Shown here: positions 1 to 8,032 of the stretch, in pieces
How positions within the stretch are numbered: position 1 is the stretch's first letter
Layout: every line of letters starts with the position of its first letter
Notes under the pieces: model-generated
Databases searched by the model: none
Seen by the model: only the letters and a program-made list of their open reading frames with translations
What the model was told of the DNA's origin: nothing
DNA from: Pseudomonadota bacterium
Lineage (GTDB): Bacteria > Pseudomonadota > Alphaproteobacteria > Sphingomonadales > Sphingomonadaceae
Direction: 5' to 3'
DNA: 64,000 bases
Assembly: GCA_023400405.1 (NCBI GenBank)
Contig: JAEXFD010000023.1
Location: 26,503 to 90,502, forward strand
Program-made: the position numbers and the translations under genes

Positions 1-273
1 GGTACGCGCCAGCGTCTCCTCGGCATCGAGCATGCGCGGCCGCCCGCCGAACGCCGCCTTGGTCTTGGCATTGTCGAGCCGCGCATCGCCGCGCGCGACG
101 ACCAGCATCACCGCGTCGCCGACGCGCAGCGCCAGCGTCTTGGCGATCCGCGCCGGCTCCACGCCGAGCGTCGCCGCGGCTTCCGCCACGGTCGCGGTAC
201 TCTCCGCTTGTTCGATCACCGCAATGTCGGGCGCATGTTCGGCCAGCCAGGCCCGCGCACTCTCGAAGCTCAT
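1..273 (-). CDS. YbaK/EbsC-family aminoacyl-tRNA deacylase, partial
   Basis: The first 91 codons of a minus-strand gene, cut by the window edge. The start MSFESARAWLAEHAP and the segment AARIAKTL-like VEPARIAKTLALRVGD fit the YbaK/ProX fold, in which a conserved lysine follows an RI-A-KTL stretch; GDARLDNAKTKAAFG also fits. Family members hydrolyse mischarged tRNA (Cys-tRNA-Pro or Ala-tRNA-Pro). Its ATG overlaps the TGA of the transporter gene by four bases (ATGA), so the two are probably translationally coupled. The substrate cannot be told because the C-terminal part is missing. Confidence 0.7.
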   Translation of the reverse strand, partial: MSFESARAWLAEHAPDIAVIEQAESTATVAEAAATLGVEPARIAKTLALRVGDAVMLVVARGDARLDNAKTKAAFGGRPRMLDAEETLART

Positions 274-1940
274 TCCTCGATTTTTCTCCGGAACGTCTCG
301 GGCAGCAGTAGCAACCCGATCACGAAGGTCGCCGCAGCGGCGACGACCGGGTACCAGAGGCCGTAATAGATGTCGCCGGTGCCCGCCACCATGGCGAAGG
401 CGGTGGCCGGCAGGAAGCCGCCGAACCAGCCATTGCCCAGATGATAGGGCAGCGACATCGAGGTGTAGCGGATGCGGCTCGGGAAAAGCTCGACCAGCAT
501 CCCCGCAATCGGACCATAGACCATGGTCACCAGCAGGACGAGCGCGAACAGGATCGCCACCACCAGCACATGGTTGATCCGGGCGGGATCGGCCTTGGCG
601 GGGTAGCCGGCGGCGGCGAGATCGGCCTTGAGCGCATCCTGGAAGTCGGCGATCGCGATCGACCGCGGGACGCTATCGGCAATCGGGTCCTTGCGGGGAT
701 CATAGACTGCGAGGGTGCGCGCGCCGATCTGCACCATCGCGCTGGTCCCGGCGGGGGCGGCGCGATTGTGATAGGTCACGCCGGCCTTGGCGAGGAACGC
801 CTTGACGATGTCGCAGCTCGTGCGGTCGAACTTGTTCTTGCCGATCGGATCGAACTGGAACGAGCATTCCGCCGGATCGGCCGTTACCGTCACCGGCGCG
901 GCTTCCTGCGCCGCGGCCAGCGCGGGATTGGCCGCGCGGGTCAGCGCCGAGAAGAGCGGAAAATAAGTGAGCGCGGCAATCAGGCAGCCGGCGAGGATGA
1001 TCGGCTTGCGTCCGATCCGGTCGCTCAGCCAGCCGAAGAAGACGAAGAAGGGCGTGCCCAAAGCCAGTGCCACCGCGATCAGCACGTTCGCGGTCATCCC
1101 GTCGACCTTGAGCGTCTTTTCGAGGAAGAACAGCGCGTAGAATTGCCCCGTATACCAGACCACGGCCTGGCCGACGACGGCGCCGAACAGCGCGATCAGC
1201 ACGATGCGCAGGTTCCCCCAGCGCAGGAACGCCTCCGTCAGCGGCGCCTTGGAGGTGTTGCCGCTCGCCTTCATCCGGGCATAGACCGGGCTCTCGTTGA
1301 GCTGGAGGCGCACCCAGAGCGAGACTCCCAGCAGCAGCACCGAGGCGAGGAACGGCACCCGCCAGCCCCAGGCCGCGAAGGCCTCCTCGCCGAACGCCGA
1401 TCGCGTCCCGATCACCACCAGCAGCGCCGCGAACAGGCCGAGCGTCGCGGTCGTCTGGATCCAGCTCGTGTAGAGGCCGCGCTTATGATTGGGGGCGTGT
1501 TCGGCGACATAAGTGGCGGCGCCACCATACTGCCCGCCCAGCGCCAGCCCCTGCAGCACGCGCAGCGTCACCAGCAGGATCGGCGCGGCGACACCGGCGG
1601 TGGCGAAATTGGGCAGCAGCCCGACCGCGAAGGTCGATCCGCCCATGATCCCCATGGTGACGAGGAAGGTGTTCTTGCGGCCGACCAGGTCGCCGATCCG
1701 GCCGAACACCAGCGCGCCGAACGGCCGCACCGCGAAGCCCGCGGCAAAGGCAGCGAGCGCGAAGATGAAGGCGGTGGTGTCGTTCACCCCGGCGAAGAAC
1801 TGGGCCGAGATCGTCGTTGCGAGCAGCCCGTACAGGTAGAAGTCATACCATTCGAACACGGTGCCCAGCGAGGAGGCGGCGATCACCATCTTCTCGTTGC
1901 GGGTTGCCCTATGGTGCTGCGGCAGCGCGTCCTCGGCCAT
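270..1940 (-). CDS. MFS transporter, metabolite:H+ symporter (MHS) type
   Basis: A 556-residue membrane transporter. The N-terminal TVFEWYDFYLYG, the loop GRIGDLVGRKNTF and the later DRIGRKP are hallmarks of the MHS branch of the major facilitator superfamily (ProP, ShiA, KgtP relatives), which import small organic acids or osmolytes with protons. About 125 soluble residues (roughly 340-465), with two cysteines and a lysine/aspartate-rich stretch, are inserted between late transmembrane helices. I chose the ATG at 1940 because a GGAGAGGGGA ribosome site lies just before it; the upstream ATG at 1955 lies in front of that site. The substrate is unknown. The stop overlaps the start of the YbaK-type gene. 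Confidence 0.82.
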   Translation of the reverse strand: MAEDALPQHHRATRNEKMVIAASSLGTVFEWYDFYLYGLLATTISAQFFAGVNDTTAFIFALAAFAAGFAVRPFGALVFGRIGDLVGRKNTFLVTMGIMGGSTFAVGLLPNFATAGVAAPILLVTLRVLQGLALGGQYGGAATYVAEHAPNHKRGLYTSWIQTTATLGLFAALLVVIGTRSAFGEEAFAAWGWRVPFLASVLLLGVSLWVRLQLNESPVYARMKASGNTSKAPLTEAFLRWGNLRIVLIALFGAVVGQAVVWYTGQFYALFFLEKTLKVDGMTANVLIAVALALGTPFFVFFGWLSDRIGRKPIILAGCLIAALTYFPLFSALTRAANPALAAAQEAAPVTVTADPAECSFQFDPIGKNKFDRTSCDIVKAFLAKAGVTYHNRAAPAGTSAMVQIGARTLAVYDPRKDPIADSVPRSIAIADFQDALKADLAAAGYPAKADPARINHVLVVAILFALVLLVTMVYGPIAGMLVELFPSRIRYTSMSLPYHLGNGWFGGFLPATAFAMVAGTGDIYYGLWYPVVAAAATFVIGLLLLPETFRRKIEE

Positions 1941-1993
1941 CACTCCCCTCTCCATTTTTGCTTTTCCTCAGCCAATCACAGTCTTGGCCGGAT

Positions 1994-2035
1994 GTCATCG
2001 CCTTTCCCGCCCGCTCTGGCCGGGCCGGGGATGAC
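1994..2035. repeat. possible single copy of a palindromic intergenic repeat
   Basis: GTCATC at 1994-1999 and GATGAC at 2030-2035 form inverted ends around a GC-rich core, in the space between two divergent genes. The ends resemble those of the GTCATCCCAGC repeat pairs at 22372 and 36774, but the core is degenerate. Confidence 0.3.
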
Positions 2036-2065
2036 GCGGGCATTCGGAAGGCATAGGATCGCCCC

Positions 2066-2332
2066 ATGATCGATCGCCTGTTCCTCTCGCATCCGCGCAG
2101 CGTCGGCGAACGCTACGGCGAACATGCCGCCACCGCCGCGCGTTTCGGCTTCACGATGATTCTGGGCGGGGCGGCCTGCGTGGTCCACGCGGTGCTGCCC
2201 TTCCTGTTCGTCCGCACCGCGAGCGATTCGGTGAAGCGGCTCTATGGGCAGATGATGGCCCGACAGCCCAATTTCGCTGAGCGCCAGCCCGCCTTCCACC
2301 AGCCCGAGTGGCAGATCGAATACGAAATCTGA
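2066..2332 (+). CDS. small conserved protein, DUF6356-like
   Basis: An 88-residue protein with one hydrophobic stretch (about residues 28-48, TMILGGAACVVHAVLPFLF) flanked by charged ends. The start MIDRLFLSHPRSVGERYGEH, with a leading FxxHPxSVGExYxEH pattern, recalls the DUF6356 family of alphaproteobacterial small membrane-associated proteins; this is from memory and not checked. AGGA precedes the ATG. It ends one base before the FAD/NAD(P) gene, so the two probably share a transcript. No function is assigned. Confidence 0.65.
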   Translation: MIDRLFLSHPRSVGERYGEHAATAARFGFTMILGGAACVVHAVLPFLFVRTASDSVKRLYGQMMARQPNFAERQPAFHQPEWQIEYEI

Positions 2333-2333
2333 G

Positions 2334-3680
2334 ATGATCGAGCATGTCGCGATCATCGGTGCCGGTTTCTCCGGCACGCTCCAGGCGATCAACCTGCTCC
2401 GCCACGAAGGCCCCCGCGCGACGCTGATCGAGCGCGCCCCGGTCGCGGGCACCGGCCTCGCTTATGGCGCTGCGCATCCCAGTCATGTGCTCAACGTCCG
2501 CGCCGCCGGGATGAGCGCCTTCCCCGACGACCCCGGCCATTTCGTCCGCTGGCTCGAAGCGCGCGGTGTGCCGAACGCGGCGACGGCCTTCATCCCGCGC
2601 GTGACCTATGGCGAATATCTGCGCGAGCTGCTTGAGGCGGCGCTCCGCGACTCCAACGGGCGGCTCAGCCTGGTGCGCGGCGAAGTGGTGGACCTCGATT
2701 TCGCCAATCGCGTGAAGGTCCAGCTCGCCGACCGGACGATCGATGCCGACGCCGCCGTCCTCGCCGTCGGCAACCTGCCGCCGCACGACCCGCCCGGTCT
2801 CGATCCGGAAACGCTCTCGTCCGCTCATTACAAGGGCGATCCCTGGGACGTCAGCGTGCCCGAGGGCCTTCGCCCGGACGACACCGTGCTGATCATCGGC
2901 ACCGGGCTCACCATGATCGACGTCGCGCTGCTGCTCGATGCGCGCGGCTTCAAGGGCCGGATCGTTGCCCTCTCCCGCCGCGGCCTGCTGCCGCGCAGCC
3001 ATGCGCCGGGCACGGACTGGGAACGCCGCACCGAGCGGCCGGAAACGATCGCCTCGCAGCTCGTCCATGAGGTGCGGGCGCGCGCCCAGGCGATCGGCTG
3101 GCGCAACGCGGTCGATGAGCTGCGTCCCTTCACTCAGGCGATGTGGGGCAATGCGACCGAGGACGAACGCGCCCGCTTCCTCCGTCACCTGCGCCCCTGG
3201 TGGGACGTCCATCGCCACCGCCTCGCGCCCGAAGTCCATGCCCGGCTCACCGCGCTGACCGAACGCGGCCAGCTCGAGGTGATCGCGGGCAAGACGCTGG
3301 GCTTCACGGAAACGCCTAAAGGCGTCGAGGTGACGCTGCGCCGCCGCGGTGCCGATGCGGCCGAGACGCTGCGCGTCCAGCGCATCGTCAATTGCACCGG
3401 CCCGCTCGGCGACCTCGCCCGCACCGAGGAGCCGCTGCTCCGCAAGCTGGCGGCGGAAGGCAAGATCCGCCCCGACGCCGCGCATCTCGGCATCGACGTC
3501 GACAATCAGGGCCAGACGATCGACGCCCAGGGCCGCTCGAACGCCAATCTCTATGCGCTCGGCCCGATGACGCGCGGCGCCTTCTGGGAAATCGTCGCGG
3601 TGCCCGACATCCGCACCCAGACCTGGAGCGTCGCCCGCCGCCTGTCGAATGCGCACTGGGTCGGCGGCGAAGGGCTCTAG
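2334..3680 (+). CDS. FAD/NAD(P)-binding protein
   Basis: A 448-residue soluble flavoprotein. It starts with a dinucleotide-binding motif (VAIIGAGFSGTLQA, residues 5-18), has a second one near residue 183 (VLIIGTGLTMIDVAL), and carries the HVLNVRAAGMSAFPDDP block of the NAD_binding_9 family (HpyO-like, PF13454). Members are poorly characterised oxidoreductases often encoded near transporters or peroxide-related genes. The substrate is unknown. It follows the DUF6356-like gene by one base. Confidence 0.75.
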   Translation: MIEHVAIIGAGFSGTLQAINLLRHEGPRATLIERAPVAGTGLAYGAAHPSHVLNVRAAGMSAFPDDPGHFVRWLEARGVPNAATAFIPRVTYGEYLRELLEAALRDSNGRLSLVRGEVVDLDFANRVKVQLADRTIDADAAVLAVGNLPPHDPPGLDPETLSSAHYKGDPWDVSVPEGLRPDDTVLIIGTGLTMIDVALLLDARGFKGRIVALSRRGLLPRSHAPGTDWERRTERPETIASQLVHEVRARAQAIGWRNAVDELRPFTQAMWGNATEDERARFLRHLRPWWDVHRHRLAPEVHARLTALTERGQLEVIAGKTLGFTETPKGVEVTLRRRGADAAETLRVQRIVNCTGPLGDLARTEEPLLRKLAAEGKIRPDAAHLGIDVDNQGQTIDAQGRSNANLYALGPMTRGAFWEIVAVPDIRTQTWSVARRLSNAHWVGGEGL

Positions 3681-3695
3681 CCTCGCTCGAAACAC

Positions 3696-3715
3696 TTAGT
3701 ATCAATTGACACTAA
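3696..3715. promoter_or_regulatory. 20-base palindrome, probable operator of hppD
   Basis: TTAGTATCAATTGACACTAA is an inverted repeat with a single mismatched pair. It overlaps the -35 hexamer of the promoter for hppD, the usual place for a repressor. The regulator is not in the window; MarR- or IclR-type repressors are common for this pathway. Confidence 0.6.
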
Positions 3716-3734
3716 CTGGCTGCGGGCGTAGTTT
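3706..3734 (+). promoter_or_regulatory. hppD promoter, probably giving a leaderless mRNA
   Basis: TTGACA at 3706-3711 matches the -35 consensus exactly. After a 17-base spacer, TAGTTT at 3729-3734 is a fair -10 element. Transcription would start about seven bases later, at or next to the A of the hppD ATG (3741), and no ribosome site is visible before that ATG. Confidence 0.55.
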
Positions 3735-3740
3735 CCCGCC

Positions 3741-4781
3741 ATGACCGATCCGCAAAATCCGCTCGGCCTCAACGGCTTCGAGTTCGTCGAATTCACTTCG
3801 CCCGATCCCGAGGCGATGGCGCGGCAGTTCGAGCAGATGGGCTTCGTCGCGAGCCACCGGCACCCGCGCAAGGACATTACCCGCTATAAGCAGGGGCGGA
3901 TCAACCTGATGCTGAACCGCGACGAGAGCGGCCGCGTCGCCGAGTTCCGCGCGGCGCACGGGCCGTCGGCGAGCGCGATGGCATTCCGCGTCGCCGATCC
4001 GGCCAAGGCGCTCGAATGGGCGCTGGCACATGGCGGCGAGCGGACCGAGGAGGACGATACCGTCATCCAGGGCATCGGCGGCTCGTATCTCTATTTCATC
4101 CAGGACGGCACCGATCTCTATGCCGATTGGGACGAGATTCCCGGCTGCCAGCAGGCGGAGGCGGAGAACAATGTCGGGCTCGACCTGCTCGACCACCTGA
4201 CCCACAATGTCCGCCGCGGCCAGATGCGGGTGTGGAGCACCTTCTACCGCACGCTCTTCGGCTTCGAGGAGCAGAAATATTTCGACATCAAGGGCCAGGC
4301 GACGGGCCTGTTCAGCCAGGCGATGATCGCACCCGACAAGGCGATCCGCATCCCCTTGAACGAGAGCCAGGACGACAAGAGCCAGATCGAGGAATTCATC
4401 CGCGAATATAAGGGCGAAGGCATCCAGCACCTCGCGCTGACCACCGAGAATATCTACGAGACGGTCGAGAAGCTGCGCGCCCGCGGGGTGAAGCTGCAGG
4501 ACACGATCGAGACCTATTACGAGCTGGTCGACAAGCGCGTCCCCGGCCATGGCGAGGACCTGGAGCGGCTGCGCAAGAACCGCATCCTGATCGACGGATC
4601 GGTGGAGAACAATGAGGGCATCCTGCTCCAGATCTTCACCGAGAACATGTTCGGCCCGATCTTCTTCGAGATCATCCAGCGCAAGGGCAATGAAGGCTTC
4701 GGCAACGGCAATTTCCAGGCGCTGTTCGAAAGTATCGAGCTCGACCAGATCCGCCGCGGCGTGATCAAGGTCGACGCCTGA
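3741..4781 (+). CDS. hppD: 4-hydroxyphenylpyruvate dioxygenase
   Basis: A 346-residue enzyme of the vicinal-oxygen-chelate superfamily that converts 4-hydroxyphenylpyruvate to homogentisate in tyrosine breakdown. The start GLNGFEFVEFTSPDPEA is typical of bacterial HPPD. The three expected iron ligands are visible: His in the LLDHLTHNV block, His in GIQHLAL and Glu in FFEIIQR. Length is normal. The next gene on the strand is hmgA, the following step. Control is probably through the palindrome overlapping its promoter. The ATG has no clear ribosome site, consistent with leaderless translation. Confidence 0.95.
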   Translation: MTDPQNPLGLNGFEFVEFTSPDPEAMARQFEQMGFVASHRHPRKDITRYKQGRINLMLNRDESGRVAEFRAAHGPSASAMAFRVADPAKALEWALAHGGERTEEDDTVIQGIGGSYLYFIQDGTDLYADWDEIPGCQQAEAENNVGLDLLDHLTHNVRRGQMRVWSTFYRTLFGFEEQKYFDIKGQATGLFSQAMIAPDKAIRIPLNESQDDKSQIEEFIREYKGEGIQHLALTTENIYETVEKLRARGVKLQDTIETYYELVDKRVPGHGEDLERLRKNRILIDGSVENNEGILLQIFTENMFGPIFFEIIQRKGNEGFGNGNFQALFESIELDQIRRGVIKVDA

Positions 4782-4787
4782 ATTTTG

Positions 4788-4876
4788 TTCGCGCAGAGGC
4801 GCAGAGCGCGCAGAGAAATTCAGGGCCTAGTCACGGCCGGCGAAACGCCTCTGCGTCCTCTGCGCCTCTGCGCGAA
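4788..4876. repeat. long imperfect inverted repeat after hppD
   Basis: The arms TTCGCGCAGAGGCGCAGAG (4788-4806) and its exact complement (4858-4876) give 19 perfect pairs, extended by a two-base mismatch and seven further pairs. The loop is about 32 bases. An A-run follows on the plus strand and TTTT precedes it, so it could end transcripts in either direction. Its CAGAGGCGCAGAG core looks like a dispersed genomic repeat. Confidence 0.65.
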
Positions 4877-4899
4877 AAATAATCGGTTTGGAGGGGAGA

Positions 4900-4959
4900 G
4901 CCGGGACAACCCGGCCCAGCAACCGCAGGAGGATGAGGGGGACCAGCGCCCCCTCATCC
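4900..4959 (+). promoter_or_regulatory. two tandem stem-loops in the hmgA leader
   Basis: Stem one is GCCGGG (4900-4905) with CCCGGC (4910-4915) around an ACAA loop. Stem two is GGATGAGGGGG (4931-4941) with CCCCCTCATCC (4949-4959) around seven bases. They lie 38 bases before the hmgA start. No T-run follows, so an attenuator is not proven. I could not match them to a known riboswitch. Confidence 0.45.
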
Positions 4960-4996
4960 GACTTCCCGATCCGCGGGGTTGAGCTAGGATGAGGCG

Positions 4997-6274
4997 ATGA
5001 CCGACTATTTCCCCGGCTTCGGCAACCATGTCAGCACCGAAGCGGCGCCCGGCGCGCTGCCGGTGGGGCGCAACAGCCCGCAACGGCCGCCCTTCGGGCT
5101 CTATTCCGAGCAGCTCTCGGGCACCGCCTTCACCGCGCCGCGCCACGAGAACCGCCGTTCCTGGCTGTATCGCCTCCGCCCCAGCGCCGAGCACCCGCCG
5201 TTCACGCGCTACAAGGGCGCCTCGGGCTTCGCCCCCGGGACGGTAAGCGATCCCCTGCCCCCCAATCGCCTGCGCTGGGACCCGATCGCCGCGCCCGCCC
5301 CCGGCACCGACCTGATCGACGGCATGACCACCATGCTCGCCAATCGCGATCCCGCCGATCTCGAAGGCGTGGCCGTGCATGTCTATGCCGCCAATCGCGA
5401 CATGGAGACGCGGGTCTTCTTCGATGCCGATGGCGAGCTGCTGTTCATCCCTCAGGCCGGGCGGCTGGTGCTGCTCACCGAAATGGGCCGGATCGACATC
5501 GCGCCCGGGCAGATCGCGCTCGTGCCCCGCGGCGTCCGCTTCCGTGCGCTGCTCCCCGATGGCGAGGCGCGCGGCTATGTCGCCGAGAATCACGGCGCCC
5601 TGTTCCGCCTGCCCGAACTCGGCCCGATCGGCGCCAACGGCCTCGCCAATGCGCGCGACTTCGAGACGCCCGCCGCCTGGTTCGAAGACCGCGACGAACC
5701 TTTCGAGCTGGTCCAGAAGTCGCTCGGCAGCCTGTGGACCACCACGCTCGATCACAGCCCGCTCGATGTCGTCGCCTGGCACGGCAATCTCGCCCCCTGG
5801 CGCTACCATCTCGCCCGGTTCAACACGATGAACACGGTGAGCTTCGATCATCCCGATCCGTCGATCTTCACCGTGCTGACCTCGCCCAGCGACGTGCCCG
5901 GCCGCGCCAATGCCGACTTCGTGATCTTCCCGCCGCGCTGGATGGTCGCCGAAGACACGTTCCGCCCGCCCTGGTTCCACCGCAACGTGATGAGCGAGGC
6001 GATGGGGCTGATCACCGGCGCCTATGACGCCAAGGCCGAGGGCTTCGCGCCCGGAGGGCTGTCGCTGCACAACCTGATGGCCGGGCACGGCCCCGACCTG
6101 GCGAGCTGGGAAGGCGCGACCAATGCCGCGCTGAAGCCGCACAAGATCGAGGGGACAATGGCGTTCATGGTCGAGACCTGCTGGCCATACCGACCGACCC
6201 GATATGCCCTGGATCATGCCCAACCCGATTACGACGCGGCCTGGACGGGCTTCCCCAAGGCGCAGCTGCCGTGA
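4997..6274 (+). CDS. hmgA: homogentisate 1,2-dioxygenase
   Basis: A 425-residue ring-cleaving enzyme that opens homogentisate to maleylacetoacetate. The start YFPGFGNHVSTEA is diagnostic of the family. Expected iron ligands are seen in PPWFHRNVMSEAMG (His and Glu) and SLHNLMAGHGPD (His). AGGATGAGG precedes the ATG. It follows hppD, its pathway predecessor. Maleylacetoacetate isomerase and fumarylacetoacetase are not in the window, so the lower pathway is encoded elsewhere. Confidence 0.95.
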   Translation: MTDYFPGFGNHVSTEAAPGALPVGRNSPQRPPFGLYSEQLSGTAFTAPRHENRRSWLYRLRPSAEHPPFTRYKGASGFAPGTVSDPLPPNRLRWDPIAAPAPGTDLIDGMTTMLANRDPADLEGVAVHVYAANRDMETRVFFDADGELLFIPQAGRLVLLTEMGRIDIAPGQIALVPRGVRFRALLPDGEARGYVAENHGALFRLPELGPIGANGLANARDFETPAAWFEDRDEPFELVQKSLGSLWTTTLDHSPLDVVAWHGNLAPWRYHLARFNTMNTVSFDHPDPSIFTVLTSPSDVPGRANADFVIFPPRWMVAEDTFRPPWFHRNVMSEAMGLITGAYDAKAEGFAPGGLSLHNLMAGHGPDLASWEGATNAALKPHKIEGTMAFMVETCWPYRPTRYALDHAQPDYDAAWTGFPKAQLP

Positions 6275-6280
6275 TCGCAA

Positions 6281-6430
6281 ATTCCTCCCCGGAACGGGGA
6301 GGGGGACCGCGGCGCGTAGCGGCGTGGTGGAGGGGGCCCGCCCTCTGCCAGCGTGTCCTATCGAACGCCGCGGGCCCCCTCCACCATTCGCTGGCGCGAA
6401 TGGTCCCCCTCCCCGTTCCGGGGAGGATTT
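6281..6430. repeat. inverted pair of family-A palindromic repeats
   Basis: Two copies of the same unit face each other: 6281-6338 and, inverted, 6373-6430. Each unit is a hairpin CCTCCCC-n-GGGGAGG followed by GGGACC, a variable palindrome and GGTGGAGGGG. A spacer of about 34 bases lies between. The same pair structure is seen at 12721-13214 (with a gene inside) and 31361-31503. The right edge supplies the GGGGAGG ribosome site of the Rieske gene. Confidence 0.85.
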
Positions 6431-6433
6431 GAG

Positions 6434-6787
6434 ATGGAACGCCTGACCCAAACCCCCGCCGGCATCCCGCTCGGCCCGCTCGACCTCATCCCGGACGGCA
6501 GCGCGCGCAACTTCGTCCTCGAACTGCGCGCCGGTCGCTTCCACGGCTTCGTCGTGCGCCGCAGCGACACAGTCCACGGCTATGTCGATCTGTGCGCGCA
6601 CATGGCGCTGCCCCTCGCCCAGCAGCTGGACCAGTATCTCACTCCCGATGGCCGCCATATCCAGTGCAGCTGGCACGGCGCGCTCTATCGAATCGAGGAC
6701 GGCGAATGCGTCGGCGGCCCGTGCGTGGGGGCACGGCTCCGCCCCTGGCCGGTGGGCGTCGCCGACGGCATGATCGTCACTGCCTGA
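6434..6787 (+). CDS. small Rieske [2Fe-2S] protein
   Basis: A 117-residue soluble protein with a single Rieske domain. The cluster ligands are Cys54 and His56 (CAHM) and Cys78 and His81 (CSWH). Such stand-alone Rieske proteins usually pass electrons to an oxygenase, or act as redox subunits; the partner is unknown. The ATG at 6434 follows a GGGGAGG at the end of the preceding repeat. Upstream in-frame codons lie inside the repeat and were rejected. It may be co-transcribed with hmgA. Confidence 0.85.
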   Translation: MERLTQTPAGIPLGPLDLIPDGSARNFVLELRAGRFHGFVVRRSDTVHGYVDLCAHMALPLAQQLDQYLTPDGRHIQCSWHGALYRIEDGECVGGPCVGARLRPWPVGVADGMIVTA

Positions 6788-6834
6788 CTCCGCTTGCGCT
6801 CGCCGCGCGGATCGGCGACAAGCGCTACAAATAG

Positions 6835-6849
6835 GTCAGCACTACTGAC
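6835..6849. promoter_or_regulatory. short inverted repeat before ivd
   Basis: GTCAG-CACTA-CTGAC is a perfect five-base inverted repeat 16 bases before the ivd start and seven before its ribosome site. It may be part of an operator. The shortness leaves chance as an alternative. Confidence 0.3.
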
Positions 6850-6865
6850 TATCCCGGAGAGAGAA

Positions 6866-8017
6866 ATGGACCCGACCCTCGATTTCGCGCTCGGCGACAC
6901 CGCCGACATGATCCGCGAGACCACCCGCCGCTTCGCCGCGGACAAGATCGCGCCGCTCGCCGCCCGGATCGATGCCGAAGACTGGTTCCCGCGTGACGAA
7001 CTCTGGCCGGCGATGGGCGAGCTCGGGCTGCACGGCATCACGGTGGAGGACGACCAGGGCGGGCTCGGCCTCGGCTATCTCGAGCACGTCATCGCCTGCG
7101 AGGAAGTGAGCCGCGCCTCGGCCTCGATCGGGCTTTCCTATGGCGCCCATTCCAATCTCTGCGTCAACCAGATCCGCCGCTGGGCCAGTCCCGAACAGAA
7201 GGCGAAATATCTCCCCAAGCTGATCTCGGGCGAGCATGTCGGCAGCCTGGCGATGTCCGAGGCCGGCGCCGGCAGCGACGTCGTCTCGATGAAGCTGCGC
7301 GCGGAGAAGACGGATCGCGGCTATCTGCTCAACGGCACCAAATTCTGGATCACAAACGCCGCCTATGCCGACACGCTGGTCGTCTATGCCAAGACGGGCG
7401 AGGGTTCACGCGGCATCACCACCTTCCTGATCGAGAAGGACATGCCCGGCTTCTCGATCGGCCAGAAGATCGACAAGATGGGCATGCGCGGCTCGCCCAC
7501 TTCGGAGCTGGTCTTCGATGATTGCGAAGTGCCCGAAGCGAATGTCATGGGCCCGCTCAACGGCGGCGTCGGCGTGCTGATGTCGGGGCTCGATTACGAG
7601 CGCACCGTGCTCGCCGGCATCCAGCTCGGCATCATGCAGGCCTGTCTCGACGTGGTCCTGCCCTATCTGCGCGAGCGCAAGCAATTCGGCCAGCCGATCG
7701 GCAGCTTCCAGATGATGCAGGCCAAGGTGGCGGACATGTATGTCGCGCTCAATTCGGCGCGCGCCTATGTCTACGCGGTCGCCAAGAGCTGCGACGCGGG
7801 CCGCACTACGCGCTTCGACGCGGCCGGCGCGATCCTGCTCGCCAGCGAGAATGCCTTCCGCGTCGCCGGGGAGGCGGTGCAGGCGCTGGGCGGCGCCGGC
7901 TACACCAAGGACTGGCCGGTCGAACGCTTCCTGCGCGACGCCAAGCTGCTCGACATCGGCGCGGGCACCAACGAGATCCGCCGCATGCTGATCGGGCGCG
8001 AACTGATCGGCGGGTGA
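6866..8017 (+). CDS. ivd: isovaleryl-CoA dehydrogenase
   Basis: A 383-residue acyl-CoA dehydrogenase that oxidises isovaleryl-CoA to 3-methylcrotonyl-CoA in leucine breakdown. Family blocks are AMSEAGAGSDVVSMKLRA (FAD/substrate), KFWITNAAYADT and the C-terminal GAGTNEIRRMLIGREL. The catalytic base is expected in GLDYERTVLAG (about residue 245), the position typical of isovaleryl-CoA enzymes. ATG at 6866 follows GGAGAGAG; the in-frame upstream ATG at 6794 lacks a site. Methylcrotonyl-CoA carboxylase genes, the next step, follow at 11.1 and 14.2 kb. Confidence 0.92.
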   Translation: MDPTLDFALGDTADMIRETTRRFAADKIAPLAARIDAEDWFPRDELWPAMGELGLHGITVEDDQGGLGLGYLEHVIACEEVSRASASIGLSYGAHSNLCVNQIRRWASPEQKAKYLPKLISGEHVGSLAMSEAGAGSDVVSMKLRAEKTDRGYLLNGTKFWITNAAYADTLVVYAKTGEGSRGITTFLIEKDMPGFSIGQKIDKMGMRGSPTSELVFDDCEVPEANVMGPLNGGVGVLMSGLDYERTVLAGIQLGIMQACLDVVLPYLRERKQFGQPIGSFQMMQAKVADMYVALNSARAYVYAVAKSCDAGRTTRFDAAGAILLASENAFRVAGEAVQALGGAGYTKDWPVERFLRDAKLLDIGAGTNEIRRMLIGRELIGG

Positions 8018-8032
8018 AGCCCGGCAGGCGCG

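Noticed and set aside
441..2069. Long plus-strand reading frame opposite the MHS transporter
   Set aside because: It is the antisense shadow of a gene with clear family motifs; its composition (Arg/Gly/His-rich, no motifs) is that of a high-GC shadow frame.
4881..4960. SAM-type riboswitch before hmgA
   Set aside because: GGAG...GCAACC recalls the SAM-I core, but the other conserved elements are missing and the downstream gene has no link to methionine.
4785..4982. 65-codon frame after hppD
   Set aside because: It is made of the inverted repeat and the hmgA leader hairpins; no homology and no ribosome site.
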